A DNA stretch of 64,000 nucleotides. Origin: Todiramphus chloris collaris (lineage: Eukaryota > Chordata > Aves > Coraciiformes > Alcedinidae). Positions 12,401 to 25,165 of the stretch are shown here, in pieces; position 1 is the first letter of the stretch; every line of letters starts with the position of its first letter. The stretch is taken from contig JANVCC010000030.1 of NCBI GenBank assembly GCA_025345505.1, positions 5,439,532 through 5,503,531 on the forward strand. Reading direction: 5' to 3'. A program made the position numbers and the translations under genes. The notes beneath the pieces were generated by a model, which worked only from the letters and a program-made list of their open reading frames with translations, was not told the DNA's origin and ran no database searches.

Positions 12401-15400
12401 TCAGCCATGTGGCACCTTGTTGCCCTTTGCAGTGCTGTTGGTACCTCCAAGGTTTCTTAGGGGACCATCACAGGTGTTATTATGCAAAGAACTTCATCAT
12501 TTTGCCTGCTGCACTTTCACGGTGCATCATTGCTAATGGCTTCATCCGTGTTGTATTTCTAGGCGACTCTTTTAGTCTCTTGCTTTCCATAGTGCATCAC
12601 ATAGCCTTTTATATTACAAATCATATGTAAATAGTGATGTGCAAATCCAGAGGATTTTGAACTCAATACTTTTCTACTTGCAAGTTTCAGTATCTGAGCT
12701 CTAGATAATAACAAAGCCTACATCAAAAATATTTGCTAGTTTAGGTGAAGTGAAATACACAGTTTTCATAAAAATGATCCCTTGGAATATACTCTTTTCC
12801 TCCAAGTAAAAAAAGATTTTACCTTTATGAAATTATGGCAGTTAATTCCTTTGGAAACTGCTTTATCTGAGGGAATTGTGCTCTCTGCTCCTGAGTGCAT
12901 CCCTACAAAAAAAGAGAGGTTATGCACATTCCTCTATCCAACCTTTCAGCTACGGAAAAAAATGGTTTTTTTTCTTTTCACAGTCCACACATACATGCTT
13001 TTCAGGGACAACATAATTAAATATATGTTACTTATTGTTATATGCAGGTAAAGGGAAAGGCTGAATAGCTGCTGATTCAAAACAACGTGGGTTTTCTCCC
13101 TTGCACATACTGTCATTGCTTGCCTGGTCTGTCAAGCAGACTTATCCTTAGGAAAAATTTTTGCCTATGCCTTTTCCAAAAACACAGAGACAAGTCAATT
13201 CATATTGATAATATAAATCTTTGCCAGTTCCATTAAGTTTTATAATCAGAAAATGGACGATAAAATTTGGGGAAAAAAATCTCAAGCTTATAATTTCAAA
13301 GTCTTACTAAATGAAATGTGTTAATTGTTTTTAAAATGTAATATTAAATAATCTCAGACTTTTTAGAAGTCCAGAACAAGTGAAGATTTTATTGCAAAAT
13401 TAAAGTTTAGTTTTACTTTCTATTTCAAAAAGTTTTAAAATGCTTTCATTAAAGCCAATTCGAAATGATTGCACCTGACTTGTCAGAACTGGCAGCTAAC
13501 CAAAAAACCATTTCATACTATTCCTGGGTTATTTGAGGAGCTCTTTATTGTTACTCTTATGCTTCCAGTTTTGTTCTTCTGTTTTGAGTAGCAGTTAATT
13601 ATTTTATCAAAAATCGAAACAAACCTTAGCAACAAGAAAGTAATAAAGAAATTCAATGGATTGCATCCACTTGACAGAGAAAAATTTCTGAAGCCTGAAA
13701 AGTTCCTGCACTGGAGAGTGAAAGGGCACTAATAACCTATTGTCCTTGAGAGCAACACTGAAAGGAAAGAGGAAAAAACCCACTTTCTTTGCTGCAAAGT
13801 GGTGTTTCATTTTCCGTCTCCTGTATACACTGCAGCAGACACATGCAAAAAAAAAAGTACAAAAAAAAACCCACCACAAAGTGCTCCTTAAGAAGTTAAC
13901 AAGATCTTTGAAAAAGAAAGCATACATGTTTCATTATGATCCTGTTGTGATGAACCTTTAGTCCTATTCTTCTTCAAGGGCTTGCAAGTGATACTCCAAG
14001 TGCAATAAAAGGGAAGCCTTGGGGATGCAGTTGGAGTTTAACAGGAAGAGAAGGAGCTGATGTTGGTTGTATCACCTCACTGTCGAGGTTTACATCCTTT
14101 TCTGTAAATATTGTAATATTTAGCTAAAGTCTAGTCATGTGGGGTTTTTTCCCTATAAATCTAGCAAGTGGAAGATTATCTCTACTTTGTAAAATTTGTA
14201 ATTCATCCTTAATGAAAGTATTGCTTTGTTTGGCACACAGCCTAGGACAAGGACTAGGAAATGACTTTGAATGTGCAGAGGTGACATTCCACATTTCGCA
14301 AACTTATTACATCCTTCTTGATCTATTGCCTTTTGTCATCTGGGGTCTCATCCTAAAGCCCTTACTAAGGGAAAATTCTCTCTGATTTAAAAGCTAAGCA
14401 AAGCCTTTATGAATAAATCACCTGAGCCTTTGGTGTCATTGATCACTGAACCAAACTTCCCAATCGTTGAGGACTTTTCGGTATCAAGAGTGTGGTACCA
14501 AGCTTTGCTGCTTGAAATTGTTACCACTGCATTTTCCAAGCCGTGCTCCCATTTCCTGTGTCTTTGCTAATTCACTTTATCATTTCACTGCTCAGCTTTT
14601 CCAGATTAAATAATTTTATAGCAACTGGTTTAACCTCTATATTTAAATATTTTAACCAATCATCCTACCCATGATTTCCTTCGTATTATAGAAATTACTA
14701 TCAGAAAGACAGAATGTTGGAAGCTAAAGAGAAAACAAAATAATTGAAAGGGCATTTTACCTTTATTGAAGCAGCTTAAACAAATGCAGCATCTTGCTGT
14801 TACTGACATAAACAGTATACGTTGTTCAAAGAGCGAGTTCCTTGTGGTTATAATCGAGGGACTGTGAGCCCAGGCAGCTTTCCCATTCAAAGCAAATGAG
14901 GATGTCATCCTCAATTTTTAAGTAGCATGAAACACTCTTAGTGTCTGATGGAAATAACAAAGGGATAATCAGATGTTGAGTTGTAGAAAAGGGTAGAACA
15001 TTCCAATAATCTTTTATGGAAGTTATGGTGAGATTTCTTTATATGTATTAATAGCAAAACCAAATCATTTCATAATAAGTGTTACTATTGCAGGAACTAT
15101 TGCACATTCTTCTTTAGCTGTTACATTACAACTATTTGAAGGCAAAAGTGAAAAGCTGCAAATTAACAAACTTCAGTTATTGTTTCAAAACCTCAAGAAT
15201 TTTTCCTTTCTTGTCTGAGACACATAGCAAAGCTTAGACAAGCTGACATAATTTTCTCTACACTCTAAAATCAAAGCAACTTTCACATTAAATATTTTTA
15301 AAATGCAAGAGTTATATAGCAATTTTTATAATGTTACTCCTATTGACAGTAACTTTCAAATTTACATTTTAACAGATTATTGTCTTCACTCTTTGATTCA

Positions 15401-15561
15401 TTCTAAATTTTCCCCAGAGATTCATCCTTATTTCATTGAAAGTGTAAATCTGGGGATGGATGTGTGTGCACCTGGGGTAGAGATGAAGAGCCAGACATCA
15501 AAGTTCAGCATCTACCATGCCACAGCCCATTTTATATGAACTTAAACAAGTCTTCCCACAC
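9490..15561. other. Unique AT-rich sequence, no gene recognised
   Basis: No interspersed repeat was recognised. There is a 16-T run at 10832-10847. A site near 13047 has a moderate pyrimidine-rich stretch ending in 'tatgcag' directly followed by 'gtaaag', a weaker version of the arrangement at 50378. Open frames such as 12782-13051 (plus) and 13607-13927 (minus) are rich in F, K and L codons from AT-rich DNA and have no family motif. Confidence 0.6.
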
Positions 15562-15842
15562 CTCAGCTTGGTGTCTGTGAAAGAGGTTGGTGATAATTTT
15601 TCTTCCATATGTTTTATCTGTTTCATTCAGTCCACGAGATCTAGTGTCAGTATATGTCCCATTAAGAAACACAGCACCTAGCATAGGAGAGCCTAAATTG
15701 TCGTTCACTCTGTGAAAAGCAGTAATATAAAGAGATTCAGCATTAGAAAAATTAATGTAATGCATCCTAAAATGAGGGAAATAATTTCCATAGTAAACAT
15801 ATTTATTTTCCTTGGGAAGCTTTACAGAGACATTCAGAGTCA
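15562..15842 (-). other. Candidate orphan coding exon (unverified)
   Basis: On the minus strand a pyrimidine-rich stretch ends in 'gctcatcag' just before 15842, and a possible donor 'gctgag|gtgtgg' follows 15562. Between them lie 281 bases, open in one frame: a split codon plus 93 residues. The product has no cysteine and four N-glycosylation sequons (N3-V-S, N30-F-S, N60-G-T, N72-E-T). Its composition looks like a folded extracellular domain, including the segments YVYYGNYFPHF and GSPMLGAVFLNGTY. About 60 percent of codons start with a purine, as in real genes. The frame stays open from just inside a stop at 15865 to a stop at 15532. I do not recognise the family. The donor is weak, and frames this long also occur by chance here. 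It could be an exon, an exon relic or chance. Confidence 0.3.
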
Positions 15843-17143
15843 CTGATGAGCAATAGAAGCAATGCTATAATACCAATAAAATATTTGAAAATCAACATAG
15901 ACAGATGCCAGCAGGTCACCTTAGATGGTTTTGTTTAAATTAAAAAGAAATATGAAACAATTTAAAACTGGCCTTTCTTCTAGCTAATTCTTTAGGAAAT
16001 TGATTAGTAATCTCACAGGCCACCCTTTTCTTTGCCTTAGTAATTTACAACTCGTATCATCCGTCTACCACCAAGATCAGCGTGTAAGATCAGCAGCTAC
16101 CACAAATCAGTAGCTAGATAAGATCACAGTGTACTTGCTCATTCTTTAAAAAAAATGCACAAAAGTTGATGAATTCGAGGTCCTGGTGTAGCGCTGGGGC
16201 TGACGACAGACTGCACAAGGACTGAGATGCTTTTCAAAGGTACAACATCCTTGCACAGAGAAGTCCTAGGGTCTGAGAATCTCAATAGAGAGTACTTATA
16301 TATTTAAAATTACCCAGTTCCACTTCCAAGAAAAAAAGAAAATAAAATGTAATAGAGGCAATTTCCACTGAAATGTGAGCAAGCAGGTGTAAACAGTTAT
16401 AGAAGTGCAGGCTTCGGTTTGCCTGAAATGAGATTCCTGAGGGCTTAATCCTGACCTTTCCTGTTTAAACACCTACTATCCTGACCATATTTATAAATAT
16501 ATTTATGGCATATATATTCACACTGTTTATGTACTCAGAGAATGATCTCCCAGTTGCAGAGACAGATCATCTGGCAGTATTATCATTTTTCTCCCTAGCC
16601 AAAAAAAACCCAACCGAGCTGTCAAGAGTCCAGAATTTAGCAATTATAAAAGTTCAATACCATTTTTTAAAACTAATGGCTAATAAAAATAAGATGTACA
16701 CACTGCCTGGCATATCCTTTAAATACTTTTAATTCCTGAGTATGCAGAATGACAAACTTCTCAGCTCGTTGTAATATTCAGTCTTATTCAGCAGCACTGC
16801 CTACCCAGAATTTGCACAAGATGGGGCTGAGATGTATCTGCATGCTGACATGTTTGCAGCAAAGTCCTAATCTGAAGTTTTGCTGAACAACCTCCTGCAG
16901 CCTTCAATTACCACTGCAGAACTTTGAAATTGGATTGGTGATGGCTTTTCTGACGAGGAGAACATGATGTGATTTTTATTGTACACAGCCAGCTATAGAG
17001 CGCCAGGTTACACTGTAACCAGTCTTAATACTTATTTTTAATTATAACTTTGCAGTAAGGAGTAGCGATCAATAGAGTAGTCTCTTTTGTCTGAGTTCCA
17101 CAAAAGGCAATGACCATCATTCCTCTAGAGAGCATTTCACTGG

Positions 17144-17166
17144 AAAAAAAAAAAAAAAAAAAAAAA
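17144..17166 (+). repeat. Poly-A tract (23 A)
   Basis: A pure A run in unique sequence with no recognisable retrocopy before it. Confidence 0.9.
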
Positions 17167-17780
17167 TGGAAACCTAGGATTCATCCTTCAAAAGAAGATG
17201 CAATGTATTTTCTCACTGCTCAGCAGATCCACCTCACGTTTTAGGTAACAGATGTCCTATCATCACCTTTTATTTTCTACCATGATCAGAATGGCTTAAG
17301 TAGTCTTTTCAAACCATCCCCTTTCTTGTTTGCTTGCTATATGTCTGTGGGTAGGTGCTGGTTTGTATCTGAATTTGCCATTTGTTATGCTCATTCAATG
17401 AAAATCCTGCGGTGCCACAATTCAGGCCATTGCAGAAGCCAATCTCATTCCATATACACTCCTCAGAGTTTCCCTTTTCATCCAACTGGATATTTTCCAC
17501 ATTACTGCCAGTGCTTTATGAATTCAGACAGTAATAGGCTCTAGAAGAAGGTGGCAGCAGAGTCACAAAGGGGAAGGGTGTTGGGAGATGCTCCCTCCCC
17601 AGAAGTACACCCTTTCTCAAGGGTTTGGAAATGCACTTGCCATTATGCAGTAGTTATCCATACCTGCTTACTTCACAGAGAAGGCAGATGCCACTACTAA
17701 TCTGTAGAGAAAAATCCCTTTATTTCTAAGAAAGCCCTTAAATGGTTTGCTGCATTGCCACCTGAAATGCTAAAGATTTT

Positions 17781-17816
17781 GGGGGGGGTGGGGGGTGGGG
17801 AGGGGGGTGGGGGGTG
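17781..17816 (+). repeat. G-rich tract, strong G-quadruplex candidate
   Basis: Five G runs of 8, 6, 4, 6 and 6 are separated by single T or A bases. Four or more runs of at least three G with one-base loops is the classic pattern for a very stable parallel G-quadruplex. It stands alone in AT-rich sequence. No promoter elements or transcript start were recognised next to it. Confidence 0.85.
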
Positions 17817-19446
17817 TGCAGTTAATGTAACCCAGGCTCATACAGGTCACACCTCACTGTCATGACCATACACTGCAACTAGAAAAGACTCTTGGCAAAT
17901 TAGTAGTGATTCTTTTTTTTCCAGTTATTAATGATCTGATTTCTGTTTTAAGGTATTGGAGTGAATTACTGGAATACAGGATGGAAAAATGCTGCTTTGG
18001 ATATGTGGTGCAGGTGAATTTTGTTTAAAAGAAAGAAGGAAGAAATAAAATCCCCTAAACAGCATTGCCATCATACAGTGTTCTTTGTTCATTACGTCAT
18101 TAATCCTTAGTAATAAATATTAATTATTGCAAGCCAAAAACTGTATTTTCCCTTAAAACTCTGCTTAGGCTTGTGAGGTTAGAGGATTTTTACCAGGGGA
18201 CATTACCCGACAGTCAGCTTTTCCTCACCTTTCTATCTTAAAGCAAAACTCTGCATGGATTTCATCCTCCTGTTTGCTTGTTTCCTCTTTGAATGGCCAT
18301 TGCTGAGCTTTAGGACTTAACATCATATTAAGCATGAGGCAGAGTTTACCCAAGAAATATTTAATAAGAAATATTCTTATAGTACAATTACAAAGCTATC
18401 ATAATACTATATTCAGTTGCCAAACTCACAGACCTCTTTCAGAATGAATCTTAAAAGGCTTCATATTCTAATGTTGCACATCAGTGTTGTACTTTCTATA
18501 TTAATTTTTTTAAGGATTCAAGGGCATATTTCCTATTCTTTTCTATATGTATTATTCTAAATGCAGAATATGCTTTACATTAAAAGAATAGACTTTTCTT
18601 CTCCAAACTAAACTCATAATGTTTGGCTTATCAGGATTTTCACCTGCATTTCAGGAGCAGGAAAATCTATATTCTAAATGTTGTGTGCCCCATAGGTATA
18701 ACTGAAAAAGCCTAAATAGGCAGTGATTTCTTAGTTTATGCCAGCAGCTATGTTTGTTATCATCCTTTGAAGTGACAGTTGTTCATCACGCATTCTTTTT
18801 CTCTGTTTCAGAGATTTAACTCCAAACTGTCTTTTTCCTCTGTTGAATGGATTGCTAGAAAGTTGATGTTATAAAAAATCCATCTCTGATAAGATTATCT
18901 CAAGAACATGTCACCCAAATGAGCAAAGCCTTTGTCAGTAAAGCAGCAGAACTGTAGGCAGCGTAGACACCATCAGAAAAACTACTTCAGGTTTATATCA
19001 TTCTTGAGTAAAGAGACCAAGGCATAATTATAGATTAAAAAAAAAAAAAAAGATAAACAAACAGGCAATCACAGTTAAAGTTTCAAATTAGTGTGCAATT
19101 TGAATAAAAATGATTATTAAGGTTGCTAAATGAATGAAGAAAATAGCATTACTGTTACAATACCCCAGCTTTGGGTTTTTTCTAGAGTGAACATCACTCA
19201 TGGCATTCAAAAGGTATTTCTTAGGCCAAGGTAATACTGGAAGATGCAGCTCAACAGCACTAGGATGAAAAAGAAATATGCTTTTGCTGGGATAAGCAAA
19301 GTTTCTTTTTTTTTTCTTTTTCCCTTTTCAGATGAGAGAGACTAGAAAATTGATCCAAATGAAATTTTCATGTTTTGTGTAAAACTGCATCAGACATTAG
19401 CTTTTCCAAAGGTTAATAAATCAAGGACCACCTAAAATAAAAGCAG

Positions 19447-19471
19447 GCAAACAAACAAACAAACAAACAAA
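19447..19471 (+). repeat. (CAAA)n microsatellite
   Basis: Six perfect tandem units of a four-base CAAA/AAAC motif. Confidence 0.95.
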
Positions 19472-20110
19472 TGCTCTGTTGGACAAGCTTACTTCACAGG
19501 AAATATAATAAACACATGAAATCTGATATACCACAAGCAAAATAAAGACTCATATTTTATTCATGTATTCATCAATGGTTTCAAGAGACTACCAGCACAG
19601 ACAGATTTTTTATGCCACATTAATATTTTATTGGTTTTTATGGAAGGGGAAAAAAATGAACAGTGAGGATAAAATGGTACAAATAACATTTAAAAGACAA
19701 AGGAAGAAGAGGGATTTGGAATTAATAAGAATGGACAGAAATGAGAGGGAAATGGTCAAAATATACTGTGTAGGTCTGGGTGTCACATGCACATGGGGTC
19801 TTCATGTAGAGCTCACAATGCTTCATTTTCTTAGGTTCCATGTGTAAGAAACTCATCAAACTTGACTCTGACAGCAGCCAAATTTGTATTCAGAGAAGCA
19901 GCTTGCTTCTCGCTTGGGAAAAATGAATGGTCAGAGAGAAAATAAAATAGTGTATCTGAACCTAATTAAACTTTTCTCAAGAGAAATATCAAGTGAGTGC
20001 ACGGAGCGGCGTGACGAAGCAGGAAAGTGTCTGCCCTGGTGCCTTCCCTCTTCTTGCACCATTTCAAACTATATTTTTGCCACAAAGTGGGACTTTTCCC
20101 AAGTATGTAT

Positions 20111-20164
20111 GGTATGTATAACGTGTCCTGTATGGAAAGAAAAGACATTCCTGAGAGTGCTCAA
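20111..20164 (+). repeat. 54-bp direct repeat, copy 1
   Basis: This segment recurs in the same orientation at 21033-21086 with one difference in 54 (C at 20122, T at 21044). The flanks on either side do not match, so the unit is sharply bounded. Copy 1 sits in plain unique sequence and is probably the source. Its start is 'ggtatgtataacgtgtcctg'. Confidence 0.95.
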
Positions 20165-20956
20165 AACACATTGTCGTGCATGAAGCTCACGGACTTCTGT
20201 CTTAGCGAGGTATATCTGTCCTGCTCACCACCTTGTAGCTGCTGTGATTTTAGCTCATCTGTTGAGAGTGGTGTAGCCACTGCAGCAGAACATTTTCCCG
20301 ACTGGAAGATGTCTTTACTCCTTACAGGATCACAGCCTCTTCCAGCTTTGAAACAAACTTTTTTTTTGGTTTTTTTTGGTCAGATACATTACAGATGAAA
20401 AATGACAGATTATTACATCTTATTTGTGTTGGAAAGTCCATGCCACAGCCAAAACTCACTGGAGAAATAAGTAGTTTCTTCTAAGTGTCAGATGGTGTAT
20501 TGTTGAAGTGAAAAGAAAATGAGGAGACAAAATTAAAGTGCTTTATCCAAGAACACACTGGATGGGGAGCTTAGCTGAGACCTGAGGCACAATGCATGGT
20601 GTGCAGAGGCTTCACTGCCTACACATAGACCACCTGTGAGATGCTCTGCTCCCACCCGGCACCATCTCTGGATGGAAACAAGGAAACTCCTGAGAAATGT
20701 AGGTTTGACAGACTTGAACCTCAGTTTTAGCCCTGATTTCTAAAGGCTGGATTTATACCCACATAAGGATGGCTGCATAAAAGATTTTCCATACCTCTGA
20801 GTCCCTGCTCATTATCACCCGAGTACCAAGACAAGTAAGATGGTTTGCATACAATATTTGTGTGCAGGGTCCTGCATCCTTCATCCTTTACACCATAAAT
20901 GATTAAGAAAGCTACAATGTATGCTATACTATATCACATATAGTTTTTAAAAATAT

Positions 20957-21031
20957 TAGAATCATAGAATATTTTAAGTTGGAAAAGACCTTTAAGATCA
21001 TTGAGTCCAACCGTTAACCTGTATTGTCTCT
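20957..21031 (-). mobile_element. CR1 LINE 3' tail, inverted
   Basis: It reads 'agaatcatagaat', 'ttggaaaagacctttaagat', then 'cattgagtccaacc' on the plus strand, the reverse complement of a CR1 3' end. The CR1 3' end is at the left and the truncated 5' end at the right. The truncated 5' end directly abuts the second copy of a 54-bp segment whose first copy lies 922 bp upstream. Confidence 0.85.
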
Positions 21032-21032
21032 G

Positions 21033-21086
21033 GGTATGTATAATGTGTCCTGTATGGAAAGAAAAGACATTCCTGAGAGTGCTCAA
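21033..21086 (+). repeat. 54-bp direct repeat, copy 2
   Basis: 53 of 54 bases match 20111-20164. It begins within about two bases of the 5' truncation point of the inverted CR1 tail. That placement suggests it was added when the CR1 was inserted, for example by a template jump. The mechanism is inference; the match is seen directly. Confidence 0.95.
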
Positions 21087-21133
21087 TCTATGAAACTTCA
21101 CCGCATGGGTGAATAAGCCTCACCTGCAAGACA

Positions 21134-21180
21134 CAAATATATATAAATATATATGCACACAAATATATATATATATACAC
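21134..21180 (+). repeat. AT/CA-rich dinucleotide microsatellite
   Basis: Interrupted TA repeats with short ACAC interruptions. They produce a Tyr-Ile repeat in overlapping open frames on both strands, which are therefore artefacts. Confidence 0.9.
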
Positions 21181-23428
21181 TCTGCCCTTACACCTCAGGC
21201 TCTCAGGCCTATTTCTACAAAAAGATACTGTATAAGTACAGTCTGCCATTGTAGAGTGGGAAAAGAACCTGGACGTATTAATAGACATAGTCCATTTAAA
21301 AAGTGTTTCTCTGGAAGAATTTTAAAATACCATAATTCATTAGACAAGTAATTACATCATAGCATTTGTTGATTTTGTTTCTTTGAAAGGGGTCTTCCAG
21401 AGCTACTAGTCTCAAAACCTGTTCAGTGTGAATAGAAATAAGGCACGACCTAAACCTTATATGTATTTAAATTTGGTTTAATCTGGCAGTCTGTTGATAC
21501 AGCTACTCCAAACTTGCACTGAGGCAATTCTTGGCAGAATTTCTCCCGCAGTTAAATCAATTTAAATGTTTTCCATAAATTATTAAAATGTTTTTGTTTC
21601 TGTAAACATAAATCCATCAGCGACATTTAAAATATTTTTATGTTTTTATTGAAATGTTTGAGATTTCACTTTAATTTATATTTGAAAATGCAAAACCCTT
21701 AAAAAAAAGAAATTAAAATGCTGTTTATCCATAATTTTATATCAGAATAGCAAGATAAGCTGAGATCCAGGACAAGTAAGTATAAAAATATATTTTAAAT
21801 AATTTAAGGATTGTTGCACACAGTGTTAGTGTTTTAATTATAAAAGTACCCTGCTAATCTAGTAACATGATAAGTCTACAGTGGTCCACACACAGATGCT
21901 TTGCAATGTAGAGGATATTTCATTCTCAATGCAAAATTTACAAGAACACGCCCACCATTTATCATCTGTTCTTTGGTGATACCTGTTAATTTTTATTATT
22001 TGTGTTACAACCATATTTAACTTGACAAATGTGAGTTTAGCATTATAAAAACACACAGGAAGATATAAAACCTCCTCTGAGGAGTTTGCAACCTACTTTT
22101 TTTACCATAAAGTGTGGAAGTTGTACTGTATTTCTCCTTAGAAATATGTTTTGGGCTTATTTTGGTTTGGTTTTTAGCCCCTGGTAGTCAACTCAAATTT
22201 CACAGGACTGTCATTAATGAACTTTGAGAGGAAGAGACACACATGCAGCTAGATTGACAAAGCTGTTCTCCCCATGCACATTTGAAGCCACCATTACACG
22301 GATTTTGGCCTCTACTGGGAACTACCTCAGTCTCTGGATTTTAGTATCACACACACTTTACTCCAGCACCATGTATTACTCATTGAGCATGGTTCATCCT
22401 TGCTTGCAGAAATAGACACATCTCATATAATTGGCCAAGGAGAGAAGGCAGCCAGTCTGTTTCTGATAATGGAACAAACGTTAGTTCCTAGGCTGGACAT
22501 AGGGCTCAGATGCACTGGACAGATTTTTTCCTCTCAATTGAAAGGGAGAGTCTGAGAGAGTCTCTGTGGAGTGGAGAGAGGTAAAGGGTGCCTCGTTCCA
22601 TGAAAAGACGTCATTTTTGTTCTGGAGACTGTTATTTCTGGTATTTCTGTGCTGCTCTATAGTCATGTGGGATTCATCCAGGCTTAGGGAGATGTGGATA
22701 GCTGCATTAATTTTGAAAAGAGAAGGATGTTTTTTCTATTTTGGGAAATTTAATGCAAGCTGGTTTGGGCAGAGGCTATTTTTGTCCTGTCCTTGTAAAG
22801 CGCTTTAATTGGGTGCCCCATCCATGACCAGGAACTACAGCAATGAGGTAAGATGGAGAATGATTGGTGTGTGAATTCTTCTTTTCTTCAATCTCCTTTA
22901 TCTTCCCCCTGATTGTTGCCTCTGCCAGTGCACCCTACTCAAGATAAAAAATTAATGCCAGTAATGTCAGGTCCTCCAACATTATGATAGTACCTCAGAG
23001 ACTGACCTCCCAGGTACACATTGCTCAAGAGATGATATGAATACTATCAATAAAAGTGGTTGCTATCTGTGCTGCACTTATAAGGTGCTCAGTACAGTTC
23101 AATACCTAAATGTAAAGATTCTTCTTCTTTTATATAGCTTTATAGAGTCTGCATATAAAGTCTGTGTGTAAAATTGTGTAATTGTAACATTAGGAATGGA
23201 ATAGGTCATTTGATTTTAAGATCTTGCAATATATAGAGATTTGATCAGTGCTTGCTACTGATTTTTTCAGCTCATTGAACCAGAGCTGCTCTCTTCAATG
23301 GGTTCACAGATCTTGTCATGTCTCAGATGAGTTTTCTGTCCTACCTAGTCCTAGATAACCTAAAGGAAAATATTTTTTCCCTGATTTTCACCATATTTAA
23401 CTGCAATTACTGTTCCTTGATCCTAGCC

Positions 23429-23494
23429 TTTGTTTGTTTGGTTGGTTTTGGTTTTGTTTTGTCATTTTGCTTTTGTTTGTTTGTTTTGTTTTGT
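23429..23494 (+). repeat. TTTG-type simple repeat
   Basis: Interrupted TTTG/TTTTG units over about 65 bases. They encode the F/V/L/C-rich part of a 95-codon plus-strand frame (23318-23605), which is not credible as a gene. Confidence 0.85.
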
Positions 23495-24360
23495 AAATGG
23501 GAACCAAAAACCAGATCTATTTCAATGTGGAATCCACTTTCAAAACAAAATAGAGTAGGTGAGTGCCCAAAGTGGAAAACTTTAGGATTCAGATCTCACT
23601 TTTAACATTTTTTTTCCTTTTTTCTTCTTTCCTTTTCACAGCATCATATCATTGCCTATAAAGTACCTCTGCATGACACCTAACCCAGTCTCCTGCCTGA
23701 TGCAGGACTGTAACTGGAATAAGATCAGGTCAGCAGTGGCCATCTGGTTGAGTCTTTAAATCCCCCACATCTGGGTGACCTTATCCACTGCTGTCTAGTC
23801 TGGAAGTCCATAATATCCAGCAACTTCCTAGCTGCCAGCACCAACAAGTGTTTAGCTCCACAGCTTTATAACTTCCTTTCCAGAGAACCTGTCAGTGAAG
23901 GTTAGGCCACTCTAAGGGGATGATCATCCAACCCACAGGCTCTTATCTCACCATGGAGAGGAATCAGTTTAGCCAAGTATGGGTTGCTCTTGGTAAACAC
24001 TTGCTGGCTGAAGTACTTCTCAACCTGCCCACATTAGGCAATGAATTCAATGAAGATGTGTTCTAGGACCTTTCTAGTACTGCAAGGAAGCTGATGAGCC
24101 TTCATCAGCTCTGCTACAACGGGATATTACCACTGAATACAATACACATCACTTGATCTACCTCCACAGAAAAGACACCCAGAGAAGTGGAGCTTAATTT
24201 CTTTGGGTTCTCTGAGACATCATAACCATCTCATATATTGCTGCACTACTTTACTAATTATAAAGCAGCTATATATCTCTTGCCTCTTTTGGGAGCTTCT
24301 AAACAATCTCTTAGCTTCCCAGACAAAGCTTTACAGTTCAATTTCTCCTGGAGCACTAGG

Positions 24361-24375
24361 AAAAAAAAAAAAAAA
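24361..24375 (+). repeat. Poly-A tract (15 A)
   Basis: A pure A run following 'gagcactagg'. No recognised element ends here. Confidence 0.85.
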
Positions 24376-25137
24376 GGGCAGTCATTTGCTGGAATCATGA
24401 GCAGCTAATATGCTGAGTTTAGTGGCAGGAAGCCTGAAGATAATCAATCCAGTTCTTCTCTACATATATGAATGCAATACAGCATGCTGAGTATGGTAAA
24501 TTATGCTGTTCAAAAGAAAATGAAAAATCTTATCAGGTGAAACTGTAGATAAATCTTTCCTGGCAGAACATTATGCTTCAGAATATATCCAGGTTCTTTG
24601 AAGACTTCCCCAGTGTCTCACATAGCCAAAATCTAGGCACAGTTGGATAATTACTCTGAGTTAGGATATGTTTATGTTTTTCATCTAGAATAGAAGTTAC
24701 ATTTGCAGCACAACCTTCCAGACTGCTGCAGTTTGTCCTCCTCCAAGTTCAAGAAGTAATTTGGACATAACCAAGTTCACATGGTTTAAATGGTAAAAAA
24801 TTCCCAGCTCCTTTCTGACTCTTTTTCCTCCATGCACAGGATTTTATATTTTTTTTTGAGCATTATCTAGTTCTTTCTTCCATTACAAATATCATAGCAA
24901 AATTCATCTTCTGTTGCAGCTAGCAACCCTCTTTACAGTTTCATCCAGCTGAAACCAAACCAGATTTCTTAGATACATCAGCCAGTAGAGGTACTTTTCT
25001 CTATCAAGCACATAGCTTAGCTTATTTCAGGCACTGAGACAGATGATATAAATGTGAGCTGAGACGGGCAATATAAAACTGCCTAAAATCCTTCTGAGGC
25101 TGTATAACTTCATAATTCTCCCGAGGTTCACTGAACA

Positions 25138-25165
25138 GTCATTTCTCTCCTTCTTTCTTCTTTTA
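25138..25165 (+). promoter_or_regulatory. Strong 3' splice-site-like tract
   Basis: A nearly pure pyrimidine stretch ends in 'cttcttttag' before 'gtggtttt'. The frame after it stays open for 27 codons (VVLTDVTKTYCLEVKR...). No good donor follows, so this is only a candidate or decoy acceptor. Confidence 0.25.

Larger units (their letters stand above)
15843..20110. other. Unique AT-rich sequence with simple repeats
   Basis: No further exon-like frame with splice signals was found upstream of the minus-strand candidate at 15562-15842. The stretch contains a 23-A run (17144-17166), the G-rich tract at 17781-17816 and a CAAA microsatellite (19447-19471). The rest is unique sequence with short chance frames. 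Confidence 0.6.

Noticed and set aside
21088..21351. Frames with Tyr-Ile repeats
   Set aside because: They translate an AT/CA dinucleotide repeat.
23641..24200. GC-richer block after a very strong pyrimidine tract, possibly an old transposon or exon
   Set aside because: No family words, terminal repeats or open frame of note could be matched by eye. A repeat-library search would decide.
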